Source: an uncultured Porphyromonadaceae bacterium (GTDB taxonomy: Bacteria > Bacteroidota > Bacteroidia > Bacteroidales > Coprobacteraceae). Taken from it: DNA of 64,000 nucleotides. The stretch covers positions 1 to 64,000 of the forward strand of contig URAV01000006.1 in the NCBI GenBank assembly GCA_900545915.1. The letters are read 5' to 3'. Below are positions 1 to 8,336 of this stretch, piece by piece; position 1 is the first letter of the stretch, and each line of letters starts with the position of its first letter. The translations under genes were made by a program, and so were the position numbers. The notes beneath the pieces are model-generated. The model was not told the origin of the DNA. It was given only the letters and a program-made list of their open reading frames with translations, and made no database searches.

Positions 1-121
1 TTTTCTGTTTTCAGGAGGAGGATAGCGGGCTATCTGACGAGTGAAAACGGGAAAAAAGACCGGAAGAAAACGCAAAGATGACCTGATAGTATTTTTTTGT
101 TGGAAAATTTAGACAGGCTCT
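1..121. repeat. Intergenic inverted-end repeat, copy A (left part cut by window edge)
   Basis: The right end at 102-121 carries the family's terminal sequence (GGAAAATTTAGACAGGCTCT). The interior is colinear with copy D (40838-41013) and, on the opposite strand, with copy C (25213-25382), sharing segments such as GAGTGAAAACG and ATGACCTGATA. The left terminal repeat lies beyond the window edge. No coding frame is apparent. It lies downstream of phnW, which is transcribed towards it. Confidence 0.75.
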
Positions 122-147
122 TAGTCATCCCCGATTATATATAGATT

Positions 148-175
148 AGAGCCTGTCGACATTTAGGCAGGCTCT
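148..175. repeat. Solo palindrome made of two repeat ends (copy B)
   Basis: AGAGCCTG (148-155) pairs with CAGGCTCT (168-175) across a short centre. These are the same ends that bound the longer repeats, here almost touching, as if the interior had been lost. It starts 7 bases beyond the phnW stop codon, so in RNA it would form a hairpin there. It lacks a strong U-tract in the phnW direction, so a terminator role is only possible. Confidence 0.6.
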
Positions 176-181
176 TGGTAA

Positions 182-1270
182 TTAATATTTAGTGCTCTGT
201 ATAGCTTCGATCAAACGCTTGAAATCTTCTGGATAAACATCCCCGATATTACCGATGCGGAAAGTATCTGCTTGAGATATTTTGCCCGGATAAATAACGA
301 ATCCTTTTTCTTTCAACTGAGCATAAAAGCTCTTAAAATCGAAATTGCTTTTCGGATAGAGGAAAGAGGTAATAATAGGAGATTGCATATTGTCAGGCAG
401 TAATGTCTCGAATCCTAATGAACGCATGCCTTTTACCAAAATGTCGTGATTCTCACAATATCTTTTGTGACGGGCTGCAACACCGCCCTCTTCTTTCAAC
501 TCATCCATGGCTTGTTTGAATGCACGCACTACATGAGTCGGAGAAGTAAAACGCCATTTGCCATGACCTTTTTCCATGGTTTCCCATTGGTCATAGATAT
601 CGAGAGACAAGGATTTGGATACGCCTTTGCAGTATTTGAGTTCCGATTTCCGGACAATAATGAAACCGAATCCGGGAACACCTTGAATACATTTATTTGC
701 ACTGCTGATCATGAAATCGATGCCAAGTTCCTGAACATCTAAAGGAACTCCGCCGAAACTGCTCATCGCATCTACGATCAGTTTCTTTCCGTGCATTTTT
801 ACGATATGGGCGATTTCTTTCAGTGGATTCAGTACTCCGGTAGTTGTTTCGCAGTGGACTATTGCAACGTGTGTAATCTCGGCATTATGGGCAAGATAGT
901 CATCTACGTACTCTACAGAAACCTGTTCTGTTTCGTCAAAAGCCAGCATGTCATAATGGATACCATGATATTCTGCAATGTTACCCATTCTGTCACCGTA
1001 TGCGCCATTGCTTAGTATAAGTAGTTTATCTCCGGCCTTTATGGTGCTTCCGATAACGGCTTCTACACAATAAGTTCCGCTTCCTTGAAGCAATATGGAG
1101 GTGTATTCATCTGTCGCTTTGGTTGCCAGTTCGACAAGAGATTTTCTTATTTCTTCGACAATATGGAGATTATAATCTTCGTCCCATGTACACCAGTCGG
1201 TCATCATGGTTGCTTTAACGGATTCGGATGTCGTAAGCGGTCCGGGAGTTAGTAAAATATAGGGTCTCAT
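182..1270 (-). CDS. phnW: 2-aminoethylphosphonate:pyruvate aminotransferase
   Basis: A PLP-dependent fold-type I aminotransferase of 362 aa. It transfers the amino group of 2-aminoethylphosphonate (AEP) to pyruvate, giving phosphonoacetaldehyde and alanine, in the cytoplasm. Visible landmarks are the N-terminal LLTPGPLTTS, the DAMSSFGG stretch with the cofactor-contacting Asp167, and the presumed Schiff-base Lys193 in SSANKCIQG. Length is normal for PhnW. It is the last gene of a three-gene minus-strand unit, 12 bases behind phnX, whose enzyme uses its product. The related AGXT/serine-glyoxylate aminotransferases are the main alternative, but the phnX neighbour makes PhnW much the better call. 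Confidence 0.95.
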   Translation of the reverse strand: MRPYILLTPGPLTTSESVKATMMTDWCTWDEDYNLHIVEEIRKSLVELATKATDEYTSILLQGSGTYCVEAVIGSTIKAGDKLLILSNGAYGDRMGNIAEYHGIHYDMLAFDETEQVSVEYVDDYLAHNAEITHVAIVHCETTTGVLNPLKEIAHIVKMHGKKLIVDAMSSFGGVPLDVQELGIDFMISSANKCIQGVPGFGFIIVRKSELKYCKGVSKSLSLDIYDQWETMEKGHGKWRFTSPTHVVRAFKQAMDELKEEGGVAARHKRYCENHDILVKGMRSLGFETLLPDNMQSPIITSFLYPKSNFDFKSFYAQLKEKGFVIYPGKISQADTFRIGNIGDVYPEDFKRLIEAIQSTKY

Positions 1271-1282
1271 AATTATAATTAT

Positions 1283-2083
1283 TTAGAATTGTTCGTTATT
1301 TAATCTTTTATTTATAGTATCGATCACAGAGGGAAGTTCTTTGATCGTATCGATGACAAAGTGCGCTCCGGCATCGAGCATCCGTTTTTTTACTTCGGCT
1401 TTGCGGATTTCCAGTTCTTGAGTCGGCATGTCGGCAACTTCTTTTTCTGTCAGACCCATTTCATTACTGCCGAGTATTACACCGACAGTCCACACTTTAG
1501 CATTCCGACCTTCCTTAATATCGGCGATAGTATCACCGTATTTCAGAATATAATCGACAGACGGAATATCGAGATCGATCATATTTTGATATATCATGTA
1601 TGGATAGGGACGTCCGGCAGGTAATTTATCGGGAGTTACACAATTGTCCGTTTTATACCCTTTCGCAGCCGCATTCGGTAATACTACATCCATCATAGCT
1701 TGGGTATAACCGGTTGTAGAACCGATTTTTATGCCTTGAGATCTGAGATTTTTTAAAGTTTCTATAACACCGGGAATCGGATCGGTATAATCGGCCAGCG
1801 AAGCGAAGAGATACCCCTCGAATTTTTTGTTCATGGCAATAACATCATCTTCCGTCCATTTCCGGTTATAGATTTTTTCAAAGGTGTCTCCGATACCCTC
1901 CATTTTAAAAAGTTCCCGGATGTGATCGATTTTAGCCATTCCCATCGGACGGCGGGCTTGTTCCATACTTATCGTGATTCCTATTTCCTCAAAAGCTTTC
2001 AGGAATGCTGCTACAGGAGCAAAACATCCATAATCTACTGCTGTTCCAGCCCAGTCCATGATAATACATTCAATTCTTTTCAT
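1283..2083 (-). CDS. phnX: Phosphonoacetaldehyde hydrolase (phosphonatase)
   Basis: A HAD-superfamily hydrolase of 266 aa that splits the C-P bond of phosphonoacetaldehyde into acetaldehyde and phosphate. The N-terminal motif IIMDWAGTAVDYG contains the nucleophile Asp10 with the Ala at position +2 typical of phosphonatases rather than phosphatases. The cap carries RRPMGMAKIDHIR, in which Lys51 matches the Schiff-base lysine of the family. The later KYGDTIADIKEG segment holds the acidic Mg-binding residues. It lies between the transporter-like gene and phnW, so the operon covers uptake (inferred), transamination and C-P cleavage. Confidence 0.96.
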   Translation of the reverse strand: MKRIECIIMDWAGTAVDYGCFAPVAAFLKAFEEIGITISMEQARRPMGMAKIDHIRELFKMEGIGDTFEKIYNRKWTEDDVIAMNKKFEGYLFASLADYTDPIPGVIETLKNLRSQGIKIGSTTGYTQAMMDVVLPNAAAKGYKTDNCVTPDKLPAGRPYPYMIYQNMIDLDIPSVDYILKYGDTIADIKEGRNAKVWTVGVILGSNEMGLTEKEVADMPTQELEIRKAEVKKRMLDAGAHFVIDTIKELPSVIDTINKRLNNEQF

Positions 2084-2122
2084 AACAATTCTTTATTATG
2101 TAATTTATTATTTCTTTATTCG

Positions 2123-3490
2123 TTAAATCGTCTGTGATCTCATGATCAATACATTATCGCTATTATTGTTTGTAGAATTAGCAGATATTGATTTCTTGTT
2201 TTCCGGTAGCTTTTCTTTTTTGTACCGTTGTATCAGATAGATAGCTGAACTACAAAAAGCAACGCAACAGATGATACCGATGTAACCGGACATAAAGTTA
2301 TAAAATTCGAGCCAGTTGATACCGGGATTTAAAAATTCTTTGAATATTAAAACGAGCACTGTTCCTGTATAACCGATAAAATCTAATGTAATGATGAAAA
2401 ATCCTACATTTCCTTTTATTTTAAAACAGGCGATAAAGCGGTCGAAAAATATAGTTTGAAAGCTGAGATAAACGGTATAAAGCGAAAGGCTTTGGAGGAA
2501 TAGCCATATTATAGGCGAAATTTGTAATGAACTGTAGTTGAAAGCAAGGAAACTTAACGTTGCTGTTCCGCAAGAAACAAGCCCTAATAAGAGGCAAAGA
2601 ACTTTTATATTGCTTTTTATGAGAGACATCAAACCGAACATGATAAGAATTATCACGGTTACACTTGCATCTACTTTGGCAAAGACCCAAGATGAGAGTC
2701 CGGCAGCTTTTACATCCAGAATTTTTACGAGGAAATCTTCTTTTATATCTTGCAGAATAGTGATGAACAAGTTGGCGAAAAATAACATCACCAATACGGG
2801 CATGAAATTTTTGAATATATTGAGACGGGCCTTTCCGTCTAATGTTACCCTCTCTGTTCGTTGTTCGATGTCCTCTTTTGTCGGTTGCGGCATACGTGTC
2901 ATTAACCATCCTAAGCCGGATAATAGCGGAAATGCGAAAGCTCCGATTAAAGCCGGCATCCAGAACTCTCCGATTCCCAGATTATTCATGACGAATAGTC
3001 CGATCGATTTCGCTGTGCCTGAACTGACAGCAATACTCAGCCCCATAAGACTGGCCAATAGGTCTGTGACTCTGCGTCCTTCGAGAAAGCTGAAAATGAC
3101 TCCCCACATGCAACCCAATGAGAGTCCGTTGAAAAATAGAGCGAATACATTGAATGGGCGAGGTAATGCACCGAATAGTATTAGTGATAATTCAGCTATG
3201 GCTACAGAAGAAATAATGAATTTCAGGCGATTTTCTTTTTTTAATTCGGAAATTAGTTTTATACCGATAAATTTTGAAATAAGATATCCTGATATTTGAA
3301 TAATGCTGGTGGCTGTTTTGTAATCCATGCCGAAAAAATCGAGTCCGTCGAAAGTCGCTGCGGTAAACGGTTTACGCAAGGCATATACCAGTGAATAAGA
3401 AAGAAGTGCAGCACCTCCTGCCCAAAGTATAAATAAGAAGTCGGATAATTTCTTTTTGGATATTTTTGTCGTTTTAGTATCGGTAATCAT
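2123..3490 (-). CDS. DUF5690 / MFS-like membrane protein, putative AEP transporter
   Basis: A polytopic membrane protein of about 455 aa with roughly a dozen hydrophobic segments. Near the N-terminus, YALRKPFTAATF resembles the YxxRKxF signature of organophosphate:phosphate antiporters (GlpT/UhpT group). I recognise it as the DUF5690 type found beside phosphonate genes in Bacteroidota. It is the first gene of the operon, 39 bases ahead of phnX, which suggests uptake of 2-aminoethylphosphonate; substrate specificity is inferred only from context. The frame extends upstream to a TTG at 3529, but a -7-like box overlaps that codon, so I start at the ATG at 3490 (MITDTKTTK). The C-terminus is a short Ser/Asn-rich tail. 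Confidence 0.8.
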   Translation of the reverse strand: MITDTKTTKISKKKLSDFLFILWAGGAALLSYSLVYALRKPFTAATFDGLDFFGMDYKTATSIIQISGYLISKFIGIKLISELKKENRLKFIISSVAIAELSLILFGALPRPFNVFALFFNGLSLGCMWGVIFSFLEGRRVTDLLASLMGLSIAVSSGTAKSIGLFVMNNLGIGEFWMPALIGAFAFPLLSGLGWLMTRMPQPTKEDIEQRTERVTLDGKARLNIFKNFMPVLVMLFFANLFITILQDIKEDFLVKILDVKAAGLSSWVFAKVDASVTVIILIMFGLMSLIKSNIKVLCLLLGLVSCGTATLSFLAFNYSSLQISPIIWLFLQSLSLYTVYLSFQTIFFDRFIACFKIKGNVGFFIITLDFIGYTGTVLVLIFKEFLNPGINWLEFYNFMSGYIGIICCVAFCSSAIYLIQRYKKEKLPENKKSISANSTNNNSDNVLIMRSQTI

Positions 3491-3526
3491 ATTGTTTCTC
3501 TGTTGTTCGAATTCTGATTTCGGCAG

Positions 3527-3534
3527 CAAATATA
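3527..3534 (-). promoter_or_regulatory. -7 box of phosphonate operon promoter
   Basis: On the minus strand this reads TATATTTG, an exact match to the Bacteroidota -7 pattern TAnnTTTG. It places the transcription start near 3520, about 30 nt before the chosen ATG at 3490. No good TTTG -33 box is visible 19-21 bases upstream, so the promoter may need an activator. Confidence 0.5.
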
Positions 3535-3608
3535 TGGGCGGTTTGTGATACTAAAAATGAATATTTATTATTAATAAAGTTCATACATACAGTGTTTTAT
3601 AAAGTAAC

Positions 3609-3630
3609 ATTAATGTAATATTAATGCAAT
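3609..3630. promoter_or_regulatory. Tandem 11-bp repeat, candidate operator between divergent genes
   Basis: ATTAATGTAAT (3609-3619) is followed directly by ATTAATGCAAT (3620-3630), differing at one base, with a period of about one helical turn. The first copy overlaps the perfect palindrome ACATTAATGT (3607-3616). The site lies in the 207-bp gap between the phosphonate operon and the putative regulator gene. Confidence 0.4.
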
Positions 3631-3697
3631 GTCTATATAATATGATGGGTATTTATTTGCAAAGTATTTTGTTAAACTGCCTATTATATATGCTTAT

Positions 3698-4579
3698 ATG
3701 AATGATCTATTGGATATATATAAACGTATTGAATATTTACGTAATAAAGGTGTAAAAATGAAAGAGATAGCAGACCATGTCAATATGGCGGCCAGTGTCC
3801 TGTCTTCTCTTTACTCAAGTGTTCTTCCGACTTTTGTAAGTTGTGTTAAAAAGGATATGCCGAAAGAGGAGGCTTTAGATTATGCCCTTTCGCAAGTCAA
3901 TAATGTTTCGAAAAAGCGTTTGTTGGGAAATTTGACAGAATTGAAAGAAGCCTTGTTCGAATTAGAGCCTACAATAAATAGTGGACAAAAAGATAATCCG
4001 TTTATGAATATGTTAACGGAAGAGATGTTGCGTTCTGCCCAAGATGTGTATAATTATAGCGGTATATATATTAGTTATAGTCTTTCATCATCTTTAGATT
4101 CGTTAAAAATAGAACCCTATCTTATTGCCCCTTCGGAGAATAACGATTATGTAAAGGTCGCTCACATGAGCGCATATAATACGACACATTGGGGGGTAGG
4201 CATATTCAGTAACCATCAGAATTCGTATATCATGTTCAATGAACGGGAAACTCCACAAGTGGCTTTGTTCACGATTTATTTGCAACTGCCGATGTATGAA
4301 TATCCTCGTATGTTGAAAGGACTGTATCTCTGTTTGGATTATAACCGCAATCCGATAGCGAGACGGATACTTTTTATAAAATATTCGGATAGTACTTGTA
4401 TGGATGATTTTCTGGAGTTGAAAGGAGAGCTTGTTCCTAAAGATAAATTGACGGAAGAACAATTACATTATTATAATTATACATGTCAAGAGGGAGATTA
4501 TATTAAAACCTGTACCGTCCCTTCTCCTCAACTTAACGAGAAAGATTTGGAACGGGAGAAAAAAATGTTGAAAATATAG
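3698..4579 (+). CDS. Uncharacterised protein with N-terminal HTH-like segment, putative regulator
   Basis: 293 aa, with no signal peptide and no membrane segment, so cytoplasmic. Residues 1-45 (IYKRIEYLRNKGVKMKEIAD followed by HVNMAASVLSSLY) read like a helix-turn-helix of the kind found in Bacteroidota regulators. Residues 120-290 form an alpha/beta domain (HWGVGIFSNHQNSYIMFN; RRILFIKYSD) with no family I can name. It is transcribed away from the phosphonate operon, sharing the intergenic region with the tandem 11-bp repeat, which suggests it controls that operon. Both the DNA-binding role and the target are inferences. The gene may be co-transcribed with the oxidoreductase 54 bases downstream. 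Confidence 0.6.
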   Translation: MNDLLDIYKRIEYLRNKGVKMKEIADHVNMAASVLSSLYSSVLPTFVSCVKKDMPKEEALDYALSQVNNVSKKRLLGNLTELKEALFELEPTINSGQKDNPFMNMLTEEMLRSAQDVYNYSGIYISYSLSSSLDSLKIEPYLIAPSENNDYVKVAHMSAYNTTHWGVGIFSNHQNSYIMFNERETPQVALFTIYLQLPMYEYPRMLKGLYLCLDYNRNPIARRILFIKYSDSTCMDDFLELKGELVPKDKLTEEQLHYYNYTCQEGDYIKTCTVPSPQLNEKDLEREKKMLKI

Positions 4580-4633
4580 TTGTCTATTTTAAATATTCTT
4601 ATTTTTGAACAAGTTAATGTGAAATAGTTGTCG

Positions 4634-5638
4634 ATGGGTTGTGCTGTTTTTAAATTACGATTCGGGGTTATCGGGACGAATTTTATATCGGACTGGTTAT
4701 TGGGAGGTGCTGCGGAAGATCCTCGATTTGAAGTGACGGCTATTTATTCCCGTTCACAAGATACAGCAGATGCTTTTGCTGAAAAGCACAATATTCCGCA
4801 TACGTTTGTTTCATTGGAGAAGATGGCTTCGTCACCTTTGATCGATGCCGTTTATATTGCATCTCCTACGGCGTTGCATTCCGAACAAGCCGTCCTTTTT
4901 ATGGAACATGGTAAACATGTGCTGTGTGAAAAGCCTTCGGCTTCTAATATTCGTGAGCTTGGTCGGATGATCGAGACCGCAAAAAAGTATGATGTCGTAT
5001 TTATGGAGGCCATGAAATCGACATTGATGCCGGGCTTCAAAGCCGTTTTGCAGCATTTGCCCGAAATAGGGACGGTACGACGTTATTTTGCATCCTATTG
5101 TCAGTATTCTTCACGTTATGACAAGTTGAAAGCGGGAGAGGTTATGAATGCCTTCAAACCGGAACTTTCCAATGGTGCAGTGATGGATTTGGGAATCTAT
5201 ACTATTTATCCTCTGGTTGTTTTATGGGGACGACCGCTCGGGATTTCAGCGACCGGGACATTACTTTCAACCGGTGTGGACGGGCAAGGCGCTGTAAATT
5301 TTGAATATGAGGATAAGTGTGCTACGATATTGTATTCTAAAGTTGCAGATTCTCTGCTTCCGTCGGAAATACAGGGTGAAGAGGGGACTATTGTTATCGA
5401 TAAGATACAATCTCCGGATCGGATTCTTTTGAAGTACCGGAATGGAATCTCTCAAGATATTTCCGTTGCCGACCGGCAAAATGAATATTATTATGAAGTA
5501 AAGGAGTTTATCGATTTGGTGCAATCCGGAGATAGAGAGTCTTCTGTTAATTCTCATCTGAATTCATTGATAACTCTTGAAATTATCGATGAGGTACGCC
5601 GTCAATTAGGTGTTGTATATCCGGCAGATAAAAATTAA
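4634..5638 (+). CDS. Gfo/Idh/MocA-family oxidoreductase
   Basis: A 334-aa NAD(P)-dependent oxidoreductase. The N-terminal Rossmann fold shows FGVIGTNFISDWLLG, then the cofactor-proximal SPTALHSEQA and the family hallmark LCEKPSASN with the conserved Lys. The C-terminal half fits the family's substrate-binding beta-sheet domain. Members of this group act on sugars, inositols, trans-dihydrodiols or anhydrosugars; the substrate is not readable here. The open frame begins at a TTG (4628), but the ATG at 4634 is preferred. A strong hairpin follows the gene. There is no obvious link with the phosphonate genes beyond orientation. Confidence 0.85.
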   Translation: MGCAVFKLRFGVIGTNFISDWLLGGAAEDPRFEVTAIYSRSQDTADAFAEKHNIPHTFVSLEKMASSPLIDAVYIASPTALHSEQAVLFMEHGKHVLCEKPSASNIRELGRMIETAKKYDVVFMEAMKSTLMPGFKAVLQHLPEIGTVRRYFASYCQYSSRYDKLKAGEVMNAFKPELSNGAVMDLGIYTIYPLVVLWGRPLGISATGTLLSTGVDGQGAVNFEYEDKCATILYSKVADSLLPSEIQGEEGTIVIDKIQSPDRILLKYRNGISQDISVADRQNEYYYEVKEFIDLVQSGDRESSVNSHLNSLITLEIIDEVRRQLGVVYPADKN

Positions 5639-5654
5639 TCTTTTGTATAATACG

Positions 5655-5687
5655 AGGAGAACCCGGTCATATTATCCGGGTTCTCCT
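5655..5687. terminator. Bidirectional terminator hairpin between Gfo/Idh and GH31 genes
   Basis: AGGAGAACCCGG (5655-5666) pairs perfectly with CCGGGTTCTCCT (5676-5687) across a 9-nt loop, in the 65-bp gap between two converging genes. The T-tract is weak on both sides, but the position fits a shared terminator. Confidence 0.75.
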
Positions 5688-5703
5688 TATGTTATATGTG
5701 AGA

Positions 5704-8073
5704 TTAAAGTTTGACGGAAACCGCTTTTCCGTTATAATTTATCGTTTTCGACTGTGGACTGTTTTCCTCCATTCCGATACCGGATTCAGTAGATGCGAGT
5801 ACGACCTTGAATGTCCTCTTTTTGAGCATTCCGTTGAAGTTCCCGTTTCTCTGTCCTATTGATAAAGTGGAAGTCGAATCATTCCATTTGAAATCGATCG
5901 TAGAATAGTTTCCTTTTTCGTAGTTGTAATTGTCCCCCTCGTCTTCATATAAAGTAAAGTTTGCATTCTTGCCCGGATAAATGCGGATTTCGATGGGAGC
6001 TTCTTTTTTCTCTTTTGCATATTGCACTTTAGGTCCGAATGGTAGAATCGATCCGGCTTTTATGTAAATAGGCATGATATCAATAGGGGTTTCTTTATTT
6101 ATAGACTTTCCTCCGGTTATCTTTTCATTTGTCCAGAAATCATACCATTCGCTACCGGAAGGAAGGTAGACTTTTATCGATTTGTTTCGGCTGAAGTCGA
6201 TTTTCACGTCTGCTCCTTTCCCGTCGGTATATTGCGGGTCTAAAACAGGAGCTACGAGAATCGATTTTCCGAATAAGAATTCGGTATTGAGATTGTGCGT
6301 CCGTTGATCCTCTACGAAGTCGGCAAATAGAGGTCGCATCAGGGATGCGTCATTTTGAGTTATATCCCATGCAGTAGAATAGATATAAGGCAATAGCTTG
6401 TAACGAAGGTTGATAAATTTTTCCTGTGCATCGAAAGCCCAAGATCCCCTTTCTCCGAAAAGAAAAATTTCCCGTTGAGTAGAAGTCCCGTGAGATCGCA
6501 TCATCCCTAAGAATGCGGCGAATTGTGTCCATCGGGTATATAGTTCCTGATAGGCCTGATTTTTATTTCCACCCGGATATTGACGGACAGTGAAACCGCC
6601 GATATCGCAGTTCCAATACGGAATGCCGGTCATGGAGAAATTCAATCCTGCCGGAATTTGAGCTTTTAAAGCGTTCCAATTTCCGTCTATATCTCCGGAC
6701 CATGAGATAGCTCCGGTTCTTTGTTGTCCGGCGAAAGCTGAACGAGTCAAGATGAAGACCCGTTTATCGCTGCTTGTTTTACGTTGATTCTTATATATAC
6801 CCTCGACAGAGACTAAAGGAAAAGCGTTATAGTAATTTCGGTATGAACCTAAATAGCAAGCCGAATCGAGATGTGTTTCGTTTTTATCTTGGTATTCCGG
6901 TTCTGTTGCATCGAGCCACCAGCCGTCCATTCCGATAGAGAACATATTTTTATTGAAATACCTCCAATAGATGTCCCGGGCTTCGGGATTGAAAGCGTCA
7001 TATACCCGAACTCCATTATTTGTGGGAAACGTTTCGAAATCGAATAACATATTTCGGGATTTTAATTCTTTGAAAATATCAGTCGTCGGACCGAAAGAAG
7101 GCCAGATAGATATAATTAATCGGGCATTCATGTCGTGTATCTGAGAAATCATCTCTTGCGGATTTGAAAACTCGGGGTTGTCGAAGGCTACAGCGTTCCA
7201 ATGTTTATTATCGTTGCTCCAATATCTCCAATCCTGAATAATCCCGTCGATAGGGACTTGCATGTCTCGGTATTTCTTTAGTATTTCGACAATCTGTTTT
7301 TGTGAGACATAACGTTCCCGGCTTTGCCAGAAGCCGAATCCGCTTTCGGGCAACATCGGAACTTTTCCGGTCAGTTGACGCATCGCTTTGACAACTCCGT
7401 CTGTGTTTTTTCCGTACATGAAATAGTAATCGCTGCAAGTTCCCAAATCAGAATCAAAGACCGTTTCTTCAGGTGAGTCGCTGAAGCGGGTAGGGGAGTA
7501 ATTGTCCAGATAGACACCATATCCTTTAATAGACTGGAAGAACGGGATACAGATTACCGTGTTCCTTTGACGCAACAATTCTTTTTGATTTCGTTGGTTC
7601 AATTGTCCGTTTTGTATTTGTCCCAATCCGTAGATAGCTTCATTCGTGTCGAGATTAAAAATTTGTTTTACTTGATAAGAGTCTTTGTTCATATCTTTTC
7701 GGAAAGAGAATTGCGTGTTTTTATCTTTTAAGAGCAAATTCCCTTTCGAGTCTTTGAAAATGATCTCTCCGGTATTGGTGTTGACCGATACATTTATTTC
7801 ATTGCTTTTTATAGAATAATAATCTGCAGATTTGTCTTGGGTCAATTTTACTTTTTCGGGTTTCTGCAAGACGACTAAAGATTCTTTTTGAGGTATTTGG
7901 CCTTGTGGATATTTTAATATTCTTACGGTAGTCGGAGAATAGAATGTTATTTCTGTACAGATTCCTTTTACCGAGATTTTGTCCGATTGTTTTGCTGTCG
8001 ATACGAATGAACTCCCGACAAATAGGAATGACAGCAAGAATAAAAGTCGATTTTTTACATTTTTCATGAGCAT
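5704..8073 (-). CDS. Glycoside hydrolase family 31, alpha-xylosidase/alpha-glucosidase-like
   Basis: 789 aa with an N-terminal signal peptide (hydrophobic residues 9-26, KQSD after the likely cleavage site), so exported. An N-terminal galactose-mutarotase-like beta domain is followed by the GH31 barrel. GWWLDATEPE supplies the presumed nucleophile Asp388 and SWSGDIDGNW the presumed acid/base Asp461; CDIGGF also fits the family. The C-terminal part (GSILPFGPKVQYA onward) is the usual beta domain with a DUF5110-like end. The WWLDATEPE form is common in Bacteroidota GH31 alpha-xylosidases, but alpha-glucosidase or transglucosylase activity cannot be excluded. It stands alone, with no SusC/D. Start may be Met1 or Met3. 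Confidence 0.88.
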   Translation of the reverse strand: MLMKNVKNRLLFLLSFLFVGSSFVSTAKQSDKISVKGICTEITFYSPTTVRILKYPQGQIPQKESLVVLQKPEKVKLTQDKSADYYSIKSNEINVSVNTNTGEIIFKDSKGNLLLKDKNTQFSFRKDMNKDSYQVKQIFNLDTNEAIYGLGQIQNGQLNQRNQKELLRQRNTVICIPFFQSIKGYGVYLDNYSPTRFSDSPEETVFDSDLGTCSDYYFMYGKNTDGVVKAMRQLTGKVPMLPESGFGFWQSRERYVSQKQIVEILKKYRDMQVPIDGIIQDWRYWSNDNKHWNAVAFDNPEFSNPQEMISQIHDMNARLIISIWPSFGPTTDIFKELKSRNMLFDFETFPTNNGVRVYDAFNPEARDIYWRYFNKNMFSIGMDGWWLDATEPEYQDKNETHLDSACYLGSYRNYYNAFPLVSVEGIYKNQRKTSSDKRVFILTRSAFAGQQRTGAISWSGDIDGNWNALKAQIPAGLNFSMTGIPYWNCDIGGFTVRQYPGGNKNQAYQELYTRWTQFAAFLGMMRSHGTSTQREIFLFGERGSWAFDAQEKFINLRYKLLPYIYSTAWDITQNDASLMRPLFADFVEDQRTHNLNTEFLFGKSILVAPVLDPQYTDGKGADVKIDFSRNKSIKVYLPSGSEWYDFWTNEKITGGKSINKETPIDIMPIYIKAGSILPFGPKVQYAKEKKEAPIEIRIYPGKNANFTLYEDEGDNYNYEKGNYSTIDFKWNDSTSTLSIGQRNGNFNGMLKKRTFKVVLASTESGIGMEENSPQSKTINYNGKAVSVKL

Positions 8074-8170
8074 AGTGTATTAGTGTGTGTATTGAATTTA
8101 TATTTAATATATTGGCAGATTGTCGGATATAAAAAATGTTCTTGTATTTTTCTGATTTGTTTGATCGTGA

Positions 8171-8204
8171 ATTTTATCTTTTATATCAATAAAGATATAA
8201 AATG
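8171..8204. repeat. AT-rich inverted repeat upstream of the GH31 gene
   Basis: ATTTTATCTTTTAT faces ATAAAGATATAAAAT with a one-base bulge, about 100 bp upstream of the GH31 start codon. It may be an operator or simply AT-rich sequence; no function can be assigned. Confidence 0.3.
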
Positions 8205-8246
8205 TTAATTATTAAGTGATATCTATTTTTTATTATTTAACATCTT

Positions 8247-8263
8247 AAAGCCTGTCTAAATTC
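8247..8263. repeat. Solo end of intergenic repeat family (copy I)
   Basis: AAAGCCTGTCTAAATTC matches the left terminal sequence of the repeat family, but no matching right end is visible nearby. It lies 23 bases from the carB terminator hairpin. Confidence 0.5.
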
Positions 8264-8286
8264 GGGGTAAAGTGATGAATAAGAAA

Positions 8287-8317
8287 CAAGGATATTCCCG
8301 ATTTGAGAATATCCTTG
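8287..8317 (-). terminator. Terminator of the glmS-carB operon
   Basis: CAAGGATATTC (8287-8297) and GAATATCCTTG (8307-8317) form a perfect 11-bp stem with a 9-nt loop. In the minus-strand transcript the stem follows the carB stop codon by about 20 nt and is followed by a U-rich stretch. Confidence 0.75.
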
Positions 8318-8336
8318 CTGATCGATTAGGAAATAT

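Noticed and set aside
1..121. Remnant of an insertion sequence with transposase
   Set aside because: No transposase-like frame or DDE/HUH motif was found in any repeat copy; the copies are too short and are treated as non-autonomous repeats.
182..1270. Serine-pyruvate or alanine-glyoxylate aminotransferase
   Set aside because: The fold is shared, but the adjacent phosphonoacetaldehyde hydrolase gene makes the AEP enzyme much more likely.
3491..3529. TTG-initiated extension of the DUF5690 protein
   Set aside because: A TAnnTTTG promoter box overlaps the TTG, and the extension is polar with no conservation I recognise.
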